From Candidatus Izemoplasma sp. (GTDB lineage Bacteria; Bacillota_I; Bacilli_A; Izemoplasmatales; Izemoplasmataceae), in assembly GCA_029939615.1 (NCBI GenBank), contig JAOZSP010000067.1:2003-7875 (forward strand): 5,873 nt of DNA, in the 5' to 3' direction. A program made the translations under genes and the position numbers. Of the stretch, positions 1-5,873 are shown piece after piece. Position 1 is the stretch's first letter; every line of letters begins with the position of its first letter. The notes beneath the pieces were generated by a model, which was not told where the DNA came from, made no database searches, and was given only the letters and a program-made list of their open reading frames with translations.

Positions 1-486
1 GAAAAATATAAGACGAAATTACCATATGCTTTCATCGCAATAAGCGCTGTTTTCCTAGTTTTATCATCGATTGCTCCTTCGCTTGATCATTTACCATTTT
101 GGACATCGGTTCACTTATTAACTGCTGAACTGTTTGGGTTATTTCTTACTTTAGGGTTTTATCCGTTTATTATTTGGGTCGCAAGAGAAAACCCAAGATT
201 AAAAAGAAATGTATCTATATGGCTAATATTTGTATGGGGCGGAGCATTTATCTTAATGTTTATCTTTGGTAATACTGGAGTATTTGAAATGTGGTTTTTT
301 ATACTATTTATTGTATTCTTACTATATTTGTCACTTAGTCTTTTCGAAGAACAGATTGTTAAACAAAGTATAGTCTTATTAAGAGATTCAGAGAATTTAA
401 ATAAAGGAATTGAAAAGATATTTAGAAAAAAGGAAATTAGTAGAAATAAAAACAAGAAGAAACAAGCAAACAAAAAGAGCAATTAA
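1..486 (+). CDS. Multi-pass membrane protein of unknown function (3' part)
   Basis: The frame is open from base 1 to a TAA at 484-486 and gives 161 residues; the true start lies left of the window, so the internal ATG at 256 is not the start. Four hydrophobic segments are visible at about residues 9-26, 36-60, 71-90 and 97-115. A cytoplasmic-looking tail of about 45 residues follows and ends in a very basic stretch (residues about 138-161, rich in Lys, Arg and Asn), which by the positive-inside rule should be cytoplasmic. Five Trp codons are all TGG. I do not recognise the family; the pattern of short loops between helices resembles small uncharacterised integral membrane proteins such as DUF998-type proteins, but no diagnostic motif is visible. 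The stop codon lies in the loop of the terminator that ends this gene. It is convergent with the hydrolase gene to its right. That it is a real membrane protein is fairly sure; its function is unknown. Confidence 0.75.
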   Translation, partial: EKYKTKLPYAFIAISAVFLVLSSIAPSLDHLPFWTSVHLLTAELFGLFLTLGFYPFIIWVARENPRLKRNVSIWLIFVWGGAFILMFIFGNTGVFEMWFFILFIVFLLYLSLSLFEEQIVKQSIVLLRDSENLNKGIEKIFRKKEISRNKNKKKQANKKSN

Positions 487-497
487 GCTCTTTTTTT
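472..497. terminator. Bidirectional intrinsic terminator between convergent genes
   Basis: A 9-bp perfect stem (aaaaagagc at 472-480 with gctcttttt at 487-495) encloses a 6-base loop at 481-486 that contains the plus-strand stop codon. The plus strand continues with a T run to 497. Read on the minus strand, the hairpin is followed by TTTTTG and further T-rich sequence, so it can also end the minus-strand unit whose last stop codon (496-498) touches the hairpin. One hairpin therefore serves both convergent transcripts. Confidence 0.85.
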
Positions 498-1236
498 ATT
501 TGCGTAAAATATTTACTCGATGCCACTTCTCACTTAGAAAATGAATATTGTATTTCTTTTTAAATTCTTCTAAATCTTTGTTTTTTTCTTTTATAAATTC
601 AAGATATTTAATTCTATTCAATATTTCTTGTTTTATTACTTCATTTCCAGTAATTGGTTTACCATGAGTGGGAATGATTATCATATTGTTACAATTATTT
701 TGTATTGTTTTCAAAGAATTGATGTGATTTGCTACAGTATCCGCAATATACGGTAAAACACTTACTCCATCATTAGTAAACATAATATCATCACCTGTTA
801 AAAGTACTTGATTATTAATGTTTATTAGTAATCCACACTTTGAATGACCTTTATTTATTGTAAGTTCTACTCTATGTTCGTTAAAGTTGATAATCATCTT
901 ATCTTCTACCTTAATATTAGGTAATAATACTTCATTTTCATGATCATTAAAAATTCTTAAAGTATCATATGCGTATTTACTTCCTACTACAGTATGACCT
1001 TTGTTTTCATTAAGACCATAGCAGTGATTTGGATGAAAATGAGTACAAATAATATACTTAATCTTCATAGTATCTAATATTGGTTTTAGTTCTTTCATCT
1101 GATGTTCGTATCAAGCGTCAAAAACGATACATTCACTTTTGCTTTTTAATAAGATTATGTTTACGCCAAGAACTGTTTCTGCTTGTGGTTCAAATTGATA
1201 GATATCAATACTTTCATTTATTTCTATTTTCTTCAT
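496..1236 (-). pseudogene. MBL-fold metallo-hydrolase gene with in-frame TGA at codon 42
   Basis: From the ATG at 1234-1236 to the TAA at 496-498 the frame encodes 246 residues, broken only by a TGA at 1111-1113 (codon 42). The start is supported by GAGGAC (1241-1246) six bases upstream and by near-contact with the preceding gene. Residues 1-41 look like the first beta strands of an MBL-fold protein and end in a VFDA motif, where relatives usually read D-x-G. After the TGA come THFHPNH (H66, H68, N70, H71), GHS (H131), TGDD (D149) and PTHG (H191), in the usual order for a zinc hydrolase. The motif Asp is Asn at position 70. The C-terminal 50 residues are charged and helical. The substrate cannot be told. 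Starting instead at the ATG at 1098 gives 200 residues without the first strands and has no ribosome binding site. The remaining frame is intact, so if decayed, the event is recent. Alternatives are readthrough or recoding of the TGA, or a base-call error. Confidence 0.75.
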
Positions 1237-1237
1237 A

Positions 1238-3136
1238 CTAGTCCTCAATAATCGCAAATACTGTACTATCTTGAACACTTACTTCAATATCATCACCAAT
1301 ACCAAGTGATACAAAGTACATCATTACATCATTATCAAAGGCAGCTACGTTAATCATATATCTTTCATCATTGTCTAGTTCAATCCAATAAACGGTATTC
1401 CCGTCTACAACATAACTTGTTATTTCTGTAATTTCTCCTGTTATAGTTGTAAGATTATCCGTATTAGAACTACCAAGTGACTGAAGATAAGTTGTATAAG
1501 CTCTTGTTTTTGTTTCTTCAATACCGTAAACCTCTAATTCTTTAACATTCATAAAGACATGTCTTAATATTCTTCCATCTTCTCCTTTTATTGCGATGAA
1601 GTATGTTGGTGTATCGTTAACATTTATCGGAATAGGGAAAGATGTTGAGATATTATTTTGTGGTAATAAGGTTAATACTTTATTCATTGCTGCTTGTTCT
1701 GTTGCTCCTGGGAATTTATATAGTTTCGTTTCTTTTGTTCTTGTATTCATATATACAAACCCGATTGTTGATTCATCACTACCAGCACTTGTAAGTCCTG
1801 TGAAATAATATAGTTCTCCATCATTCATTATTGTTCTTTTACCGTTAGATGGTTGTAATACTCCTCTTTGTCCAAAGATACTGTTAATCCATCCATCTTG
1901 TAAAGATCCCCAAAAATCTAATTGTGTCAATAGTAATCCTGGAGGATAAACACTTTCAACCCAGTTTGGTACATCTTCTGGATCATAACTCTCGATTTCC
2001 CCAGTTAATGCATTAACAACGGCTATTTGTGCGATATCTCTACCACCATTAATAAAGATTGTTGGTAAACTATACTGTAATATGTAATAAGGATTACCAT
2101 CTTCATCAATTTCAAAAAATTGTGCTTCTAACTGATATTTACTCATTCCATTCATATAAGCATATCTTTTTAAGTCTTGATCAAAGAAAGCACTTGGTGT
2201 ATAAACCATCCCAGTACCATCAGCATCTCGTAAATTAACTAACGTAGTTTCTGCGGTTACTTTATTAATCATAATATAACCAGGAGTTCCAACATCATTA
2301 TTATTAAACCATTTGAAGATTCCTCTATATTCTAATGGTGAAACTAAATACTGTTCACCATTATATATGATATCACTGTATTCTCCTGTTTCAAACTCAC
2401 TACCAATACCAGGATATTCACCTAATTTTAACGATCCTAGCTTTTCTCCGTACTGTTTATCAACAATTGGTAATGTTGATACATCTACAGTTCCGACATC
2501 GCTACTAAACTCTTCTTCACTTATAGAAATTAACTCTGAATATGCATCCGCATGGAAATAAGTTCTTCCTCCAAATACTAAATAAAACAACATTACAAAG
2601 AAAGTAATACCAACAACTCCCATTGAAATACCAAAAGCGACTTCTTTTTTGTAATTTGTTAATTTAGCAAAATAATTTACTGCTAAAACGATAAATAATA
2701 CTATATAAAAGATAATTCCAACATATCTTAGATTTACTTTTACTAATACATAGTAATTAGCGAAGTAAAAGATACAAGCCATTAAAACAACTAAACCAAT
2801 TCCTTTTAAATAAGAAGTAGCTTTCATTTTAGTCATATTAGCTTTCATATGTTTCAAAATACCTAAATATACCATTTCATCAAGGTCTTGCTCAGTACAT
2901 TCACACGCGTAATCTAAGTCACCTTTAGTTGCTCTTTTTGATATCGCTAAGTAATTATAAATCTCTTCTTGTTTCTTTGTTACTTCTTTTTCCCCTAAAA
3001 AATCATTAATTTCATAGTAATCTTCTGCAAAAATCCTTTTTTCCTTTGTATACTTTGCTAGTTCTTGTAAGTTAGCAAAAGATAAACTTAATAATAAAAC
3101 CAATAAAACGATACTAATAATTCCTAATATAGCCAT
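1238..3136 (-). CDS. Large membrane-anchored protein of unknown function with big extracytoplasmic domain
   Basis: 632 residues from ATG 3136 to TAG 1238-1240, with AGAGGAG at 3144-3150 seven bases before the start. Order of parts: a hydrophobic N-terminal helix (about 3-20); a charged region (about 25-105) whose residues 53-97 read like a small helix-turn-helix or winged-helix fold (KKQEEIYNYL, TKGDLDYACE, LDEMVYLGILKH); three more membrane helices (about 113-132, 136-157, 165-188); then about 440 mostly beta-rich, acidic residues that should lie outside the membrane if the segments are as drawn. That part includes GTPGYIMINKVT (283-294) and VVNALTGEIESY (373-384), which have the strand-turn look of PepSY-like repeats, then DVPNWVESVYP (388-398). 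The last 65 residues (GEITEI, WIELDNDERYMI, GDDIEVSV) look like a small OB-type beta barrel. I do not recognise a characterised family and assign no function. It begins a unit with the MBL gene. The five Trp codons are TGG and there is no sign of truncation. Confidence 0.85.
   Translation of the reverse strand: MAILGIISIVLLVLLLSLSFANLQELAKYTKEKRIFAEDYYEINDFLGEKEVTKKQEEIYNYLAISKRATKGDLDYACECTEQDLDEMVYLGILKHMKANMTKMKATSYLKGIGLVVLMACIFYFANYYVLVKVNLRYVGIIFYIVLFIVLAVNYFAKLTNYKKEVAFGISMGVVGITFFVMLFYLVFGGRTYFHADAYSELISISEEEFSSDVGTVDVSTLPIVDKQYGEKLGSLKLGEYPGIGSEFETGEYSDIIYNGEQYLVSPLEYRGIFKWFNNNDVGTPGYIMINKVTAETTLVNLRDADGTGMVYTPSAFFDQDLKRYAYMNGMSKYQLEAQFFEIDEDGNPYYILQYSLPTIFINGGRDIAQIAVVNALTGEIESYDPEDVPNWVESVYPPGLLLTQLDFWGSLQDGWINSIFGQRGVLQPSNGKRTIMNDGELYYFTGLTSAGSDESTIGFVYMNTRTKETKLYKFPGATEQAAMNKVLTLLPQNNISTSFPIPINVNDTPTYFIAIKGEDGRILRHVFMNVKELEVYGIEETKTRAYTTYLQSLGSSNTDNLTTITGEITEITSYVVDGNTVYWIELDNDERYMINVAAFDNDVMMYFVSLGIGDDIEVSVQDSTVFAIIED
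1241..1246 (-). promoter_or_regulatory. Ribosome binding site fixing the MBL gene start at 1236
   Basis: GAGGAC on the minus strand lies six bases before the ATG at 1236 and is made from the last two sense codons (Glu-Asp) of the upstream membrane-protein gene. The upstream TAG (1238-1240) is one base from the ATG, so the two genes are probably translationally coupled. No comparable site precedes the downstream ATG at 1098, which argues that the original start is at 1236 and that the TGA is inside the gene. Confidence 0.75.
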
Positions 3137-3157
3137 TATATCACTCCTCTATATTCT

Positions 3158-3166
3158 ATTTTACCA
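3158..3166 (-). promoter_or_regulatory. Candidate extended -10 promoter for the 632-residue membrane protein gene
   Basis: The minus strand reads TGGTAAAAT, a TGn-extended -10 element with five of six matches to TATAAT. It lies 22 bases before the ATG at 3136 and just after the terminator of the preceding unit. No good -35 is seen, only T-rich sequence at the right distance. The implied 5' leader would be only about 15 bases, just enough to hold the ribosome binding site at 3144-3150. This is an inference from spacing and consensus only. Confidence 0.35.
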
Positions 3167-3188
3167 CATATATAATCAAAAATAAAAG

Positions 3189-3207
3189 AAGAGCGAAAAT
3201 CGCTCTT
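3189..3207 (-). terminator. Intrinsic terminator of the threonine aldolase-hydrolase unit
   Basis: An 8-bp perfect stem (aagagcga at 3189-3196 with tcgctctt at 3200-3207) has a 3-base loop. On the minus strand it is followed by CTTTTATTTTTG, a good U-rich tract. The stop codon of the hydrolase (3206-3208) lies within the 5' arm of the hairpin as transcribed. This separates the aldolase-hydrolase unit from the membrane-protein unit downstream. Confidence 0.8.
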
Positions 3208-3892
3208 AATTCGCTTTAATAAAAGCAATAATATCTTTTATAACCTCTTTTTTATCATTATCAAGTAAGATTAAATGAAAACTTCTACTGTAATCCTTTC
3301 TTTGCTTCACTTCTGAGTTAACATAATATAGTAACATCTGTGAAGATGTTTTGTAACGCGGTATATCAAGACTGCCCTGTATTATAAATAATGGACAAGT
3401 TATCTTTTTAAGATTACTTATTTGTCCTAACTCAATAACAAAATGAAAATAATCAAGACGATGCTTTCGGTATTTTGTAACTAATGCTTCATTTTGATTA
3501 TTTTTTCGAAAAGCAAAAACATCAGATTCAACATCAAACCCAATTATTGGTGCATTTAATGTTATTAGTCCTAGCACATCTTTTTCCTCAGCCAACTTAA
3601 CTGCGAAACCTCCACCAATACTCATCCCAATAACATAAATACCTTCAACAGTTTTACTTAATTCGTCAAAGCCGTCAGTAACTGATTGATACCAATCATT
3701 TACTCCTGTATTTAAGACAGCAAGAAAATCAGTTCCGTGCCCTTTATACAAGGGACATAGTACAGAATATCCTTGCTTATTAAGTTTTTTTCCTAGTTCT
3801 TTCATTTGCGAAGGATCACCAGCAAGACTATGAAGTAATAATACTCCTAAGTTATTATTACCTTCTAAATATAATGTTTTATTATTAGCCAT
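3206..3892 (-). CDS. Alpha/beta-hydrolase, carboxylesterase/monoacylglycerol lipase type
   Basis: 228 residues, close to the usual 240-250 of the Est30/YvaK-like carboxylesterase group, which hydrolyses short- to medium-chain esters or monoglycerides in the cytoplasm. The fold's landmarks are present: GVLLLHSLAGDP (16-27, the oxyanion-hole region, where relatives commonly have LHGFTG-like sequence), PLYKGHGTD (47-55), the nucleophile elbow GMSIGGG (Ser91), GSLDIP (Asp176) and SFHLILLDND (His206), giving a Ser-Asp-His triad. No signal peptide is visible. The start is set by a strong AAGGAGG (3899-3905) six bases upstream, inside the end of the aldolase gene; the two genes overlap by 8 bases, so they are co-transcribed and probably translationally coupled. 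The natural substrate cannot be read from sequence, and the link to threonine cleavage is unclear. The family assignment is confident, the exact substrate class less so. Confidence 0.88.
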   Translation of the reverse strand: MANNKTLYLEGNNNLGVLLLHSLAGDPSQMKELGKKLNKQGYSVLCPLYKGHGTDFLAVLNTGVNDWYQSVTDGFDELSKTVEGIYVIGMSIGGGFAVKLAEEKDVLGLITLNAPIIGFDVESDVFAFRKNNQNEALVTKYRKHRLDYFHFVIELGQISNLKKITCPLFIIQGSLDIPRYKTSSQMLLYYVNSEVKQRKDYSRSFHLILLDNDKKEVIKDIIAFIKAN

Positions 3893-4910
3893 TTGAATCC
3901 TCCTTTAGAAAATTCTTTATTTCAGTAATTAATGAATCAATATTTTCAATAGAGATATCGTTATGAGTAGCTATTCTTAGTGATTCTCCTCGGTATCCCG
4001 ATATAATTATATCTTTAGATAGTAAGTACTTCGCTAATTCGGTATAATCCACATTGCTTTTAACAAATACCATGTTAATATCTAAATGATCATAATCGAC
4101 ATCGAATCCTTCGATTTGATGTAATTTAGAAGCTAAGTACTGAGCGTTCTCATGATCTATATGTAGTCTTTTTATCATTTCTTTTAAACTTATTAATCCA
4201 CAAGCTCCTAAAATTCCAACTTGTCTCATTCCTCCGCCTAGTAATTTACGGCCTCTTCTAGCCTTATTAATAAACTTTCTACTACCACAAAGCATACTTC
4301 CAATCGGACTAGCTAATCCTTTAGATAAACAAAAAGTAACACTATCAACATATTTTGTGATTTCTTTGGCATCAACTTTTAAATATGTTGATGCATTAAA
4401 TAAACGAGCTCCATCTAGATGAATCATTAAGTGGTGGGCATCCGCTATATGGCGTACTTCCTTCATATATTCAAGTGGTAAAACAACACCGCTACCATGA
4501 GCGTTTTCTAAACAAATAAGTGATGTATCTGGATAATGAATATCATCACCACGAATTCCACTTTTTATCTCATCTAATGGCAACATTCCTCTATCTTCTT
4601 GAATTAAATGGTAACTTACACCGCTTAATACAGCTGTTGCACCTACTTCATAGTTCTTAATATGTGCATTTTTACCTACGATTATTTCATCACCACGACT
4701 TGTATGTGTAAAAATTGATAGTTGATTTCCCATGGTTCCTGAAGATACAAATAATGATGCTTCAAATCCCGTTATCTCAGCAGCTAAGGCCTCAAGCTCG
4801 TTAATTGTTGGGTCATCACCATAAACATCGTCACCTACTATTGCGTTAGCCATTGCTTCGCGCATTTCTTTTGTTGGTCTAGTTACAGTATCGCTTCTAA
4901 AATCAATCAT
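3885..4910 (-). CDS. ltaE: Low-specificity L-threonine aldolase (PLP-dependent)
   Basis: 341 residues, the normal length for the family, which cleaves L-threonine or L-allo-threonine to glycine and acetaldehyde in the cytoplasm using pyridoxal phosphate. Visible family signatures: the N-terminal DFRSDTVTRPT (3-13), GDDVYGDDPT (26-35), the phosphate-binding SSGTMGN (56-62), the ring-stacking His region NAHI (81-84), HLDGARLFNA (164-173, with Asp166 and Arg169), the Schiff-base lysine in LSKGLASPIGS (Lys197), GGGMRQ (225-230), and LRIATH (311-316), whose Arg312 should bind the substrate carboxylate. GAGGTG (4915-4920) stands just before the ATG at 4910. The gene leads a two-gene unit, with an alpha/beta-hydrolase overlapping its last 8 bases. 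All expected active-site residues are present, so it is probably functional. Whether it prefers threonine or allo-threonine, or another beta-hydroxy amino acid, is not decidable here. Confidence 0.95.
   Translation of the reverse strand: MIDFRSDTVTRPTKEMREAMANAIVGDDVYGDDPTINELEALAAEITGFEASLFVSSGTMGNQLSIFTHTSRGDEIIVGKNAHIKNYEVGATAVLSGVSYHLIQEDRGMLPLDEIKSGIRGDDIHYPDTSLICLENAHGSGVVLPLEYMKEVRHIADAHHLMIHLDGARLFNASTYLKVDAKEITKYVDSVTFCLSKGLASPIGSMLCGSRKFINKARRGRKLLGGGMRQVGILGACGLISLKEMIKRLHIDHENAQYLASKLHQIEGFDVDYDHLDINMVFVKSNVDYTELAKYLLSKDIIISGYRGESLRIATHNDISIENIDSLITEIKNFLKEDSNG
3899..3905 (-). promoter_or_regulatory. Strong ribosome binding site for the alpha/beta-hydrolase
   Basis: AAGGAGG on the minus strand, a full match to the anti-Shine-Dalgarno core, sits six bases before the ATG at 3892 and inside the last codons of the threonine aldolase gene. 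It fixes the hydrolase start and makes independent initiation likely even though the genes overlap. Confidence 0.85.
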
Positions 4911-4942
4911 ATTGCACCTCTATTCAATCATTTTTTTAATAA

Positions 4943-4951
4943 ATATTATCA
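4943..4951 (-). promoter_or_regulatory. Candidate proximal promoter (-10) for the threonine aldolase unit
   Basis: The minus strand reads TGATAATAT, an extended -10 (TGn plus TAATAT) placed to start transcription near 4936, which gives a leader of about 26 bases with the ribosome binding site in its second half. No clear -35 hexamer is present at 17 bases. Weak consensus, but the position is good. Confidence 0.35.
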
Positions 4952-5121
4952 TTTTTCTAAATAAATTGGATTATGTAAACTATCACTATCGATTCTAATA
5001 TAAGCAACAATCTGAAAACGTATGCGAATAAGTTCCTTTGAGCCAGTTTATTATGTGTTTTTGATTGTTTTTTGTGGAAAACATAGAAAAACTAATAATC
5101 AATGTGATTTCATCTATAACT

Positions 5122-5130
5122 ATTATAACA
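5122..5130 (-). promoter_or_regulatory. Candidate distal promoter (-10) for the threonine aldolase unit
   Basis: The minus strand reads TGTTATAAT, a perfect extended -10 (TGn plus TATAAT), just downstream of the oligoendopeptidase terminator. If used, transcription would start near 5115 and leave an untranslated leader of about 200 bases before the aldolase. The -35 region at 17 bases (TCAGAA) is poor, as is common for extended -10 promoters. Confidence 0.4.
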
Positions 5131-5160
5131 AATTTATGTGCTTTTCTGATACAAAAAAAG

Positions 5161-5194
5161 AAAACTGTTTGTAATTGTAGTTACAAACAGTTTT
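5161..5194. terminator. Intrinsic terminator of the oligoendopeptidase gene
   Basis: A 14-bp perfect stem (5161-5174 with 5181-5194; core ACTGTTTGTAA/TTACAAACAGT) has a 6-base loop at 5175-5180. On the minus strand it is followed by TTTTCTTTTTTTG. It starts only three bases after the peptidase stop codon (5198-5200). The plus strand also carries a T run (5191-5196), so it could work in both directions, although no plus-strand gene is supported upstream. Confidence 0.85.
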
Positions 5195-5197
5195 TTG

Positions 5198-5873
5198 TTA
5201 TTCCGTTAATTCTAAGAATAAATCTATTTCTTTAACAATAACATCTAAAGAACTATTCCAAAATTCTTCACTAGTAAGATCTATTCCTACTAAACTAGCC
5301 ACTTCTTCAACAGTAGTTTGTCCTGTTTTTTGTAGTAGTAGATTAATTTTATCTACAAAAGATGATCCTTGTTTTATGAACTCAGCATAAATTCCTTTTG
5401 CGAATAATAATCCAAATGCATAAGGGAAGTTATAGAATGATAGCCCTCCACTGTAATAATGAGGTTTATTCAGCCAAGCATAAGGTTGTAGATAGTTTTC
5501 GTCTAAACTAGTTCCATATGCTTCTTTTTGTGCTTTTATCATTAATTCGTTTAACATTCTTACGTTTAAAGGTGTTATTTTTCGTTTGTCAAAAACTTCT
5601 TGTTCGAAGATGAATCTTGATAAGATATCTACAATAACTTGAGTAGAGCCTTTAAGAGATTGTTCTAAAATGAAGATTTTTTCTTCTTTATTAGCATCTT
5701 TTAATGCAGCGTTTTTAACAATTGTTTCACAAAATGTTGATGCGGTTTCGGCTACTGGCATTGTATAACTACTATTAAAGCCTTTTTCTGAAAAGATTTG
5801 CTCACCGTGATAAGCATGTCCTAGTTCATGAGCTAAAGTAATAACATTACCAAAACTTCCTGTGAAGTTAGTT
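5198..5873 (-). CDS. M3-family oligoendopeptidase F-like zinc metallopeptidase (C-terminal part)
   Basis: The frame is open from the window edge to a TAA at 5198-5200, giving the last 224 residues of a protein that is usually about 560-600 long; the internal Met at 5761 is not the start. The zinc motif HELGH is at residues 15-19 of this fragment (His15, catalytic Glu16, His19), and the third ligand is Glu42 in MPVAETAS. Downstream, KPHYY (136-140) and FYNFPYAFG (146-154) match the conserved His/Tyr substrate-binding region of M3 peptidases, and the C-terminal helices look complete. The family cleaves short peptides in the cytoplasm and takes part in peptide recycling and sometimes signal-peptide degradation. 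It ends at a strong terminator and seems transcribed separately from the aldolase. The family is sure. Assignment to PepF or another M3B subgroup needs the missing N-terminus, so no symbol is given. Confidence 0.93.
   Translation of the reverse strand, partial: TNFTGSFGNVITLAHELGHAYHGEQIFSEKGFNSSYTMPVAETASTFCETIVKNAALKDANKEEKIFILEQSLKGSTQVIVDILSRFIFEQEVFDKRKITPLNVRMLNELMIKAQKEAYGTSLDENYLQPYAWLNKPHYYSGGLSFYNFPYAFGLLFAKGIYAEFIKQGSSFVDKINLLLQKTGQTTVEEVASLVGIDLTSEEFWNSSLDVIVKEIDLFLELTE

Larger units (their letters stand above)
4911..5160. other. Intergenic region upstream of threonine aldolase, no supported gene
   Basis: About 250 bases, very AT-rich. It holds two candidate minus-strand -10 elements (4943-4951 and 5122-5130), the aldolase ribosome binding site, and an imperfect inverted repeat (ttgattgttttt at 5061-5072 against aaaaac at 5087-5092 and aatcaa at 5097-5102, with a 4-base bulge). 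I see no tRNA, T-box signature or recognisable riboswitch. The longest open frame is a 50-codon plus-strand one (5022-5174) without a ribosome binding site, which I do not call a gene. Confidence 0.5.

Noticed and set aside
159..482. Minus-strand open frame of 107 codons opposite the plus-strand membrane protein
   Set aside because: Antisense shadow: low-complexity Phe/Leu/Asn-rich translation arising from hydrophobic and Lys-rich codons of the real gene, with no motif support.
496..1098. A complete 200-residue hydrolase starting at the ATG at 1098
   Set aside because: There is no ribosome binding site, the first strands of the fold would be missing, and the upstream 46 codons in the same frame continue the family-like sequence from a well-supported start at 1236.
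1060..1113. Selenocysteine insertion at the TGA
   Set aside because: The sequence just after the TGA forms only a 3-bp stem (CAT/ATG) and no bacterial SECIS-like hairpin at the usual distance.
1111..1113. Genome-wide TGA = Trp code, as in Mycoplasma
   Set aside because: The 14 Trp codons I counted are all TGG, whereas AT-rich genomes using that code mostly use TGA; the position also resembles one where Gly is usual. It cannot be fully excluded from one window.
2313..2561. Plus-strand open frame of 82 codons inside the large membrane-protein gene
   Set aside because: Antisense shadow of a well-supported 632-residue gene, with no ribosome binding site or recognisable domain; the same holds for the 70-codon frame at 1596-1808.
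5022..5174. Plus-strand open frame of 50 codons with four Cys, ending inside the left arm of the terminator at 5161-5194
   Set aside because: It has no Shine-Dalgarno site, no convincing promoter and no recognisable motif. Open frames of this length are expected by chance at this base composition when both strands are scanned. Conservation in relatives would be needed to revive it.

Overview
The window is AT-rich (about 30% GC by eye). It has strong purine-rich Shine-Dalgarno sites, short intergenic gaps and compact hairpin-plus-U-tract terminators. Together with an M3/PepF-type oligoendopeptidase and a low-specificity threonine aldolase, this suggests a low-GC Gram-positive bacterium (Bacillota, or a Mollicutes-like relative). 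The lineage is an inference; no rRNA or other phylogenetic marker is present. All six identified reading frames end in TAA or TAG. All 14 tryptophans I counted are TGG, so the ordinary bacterial code (TGA as stop) is the default reading.

Layout from left to right: the 3' end of a plus-strand multi-pass membrane protein (1-486) meets a minus-strand gene at a bidirectional terminator (472-497). The rest of the window is read on the minus strand, in three transcription units. Unit A (3136 down to 496) encodes a 632-residue membrane protein of unknown function, then a metallo-beta-lactamase (MBL) fold hydrolase gene one base downstream. Unit B (4910 down to 3206) encodes L-threonine aldolase and an overlapping alpha/beta-hydrolase, and ends in a hairpin at 3189-3207. 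Unit C (5873 down to 5198) is the 3' part of an M3-family oligoendopeptidase, ending in a 14-bp hairpin at 5161-5194. A 287-base gap (4911-5197) lies between units C and B and holds terminator C and probable promoters for unit B.

The most notable point is the MBL gene. Its well-supported start (good ribosome binding site, coupled to the upstream gene) is at 1236, but codon 42 is an in-frame TGA. An annotation that starts at the next ATG (1098) would lose the first two strands of the fold. The same protein has Asn where the HxHxDH metal motif normally has Asp. Decay of a recently active gene is the simplest explanation; recoding or a sequencing error are alternatives.

Units B and C look like ordinary housekeeping metabolism: amino-acid catabolism, ester hydrolysis and peptide turnover. 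I see no CRISPR array, tRNA, rRNA, insertion sequence or phage gene, and no convincing new defence or mobile system. The unknown membrane protein and the TGA-interrupted hydrolase coupled to it are the parts most worth following up.
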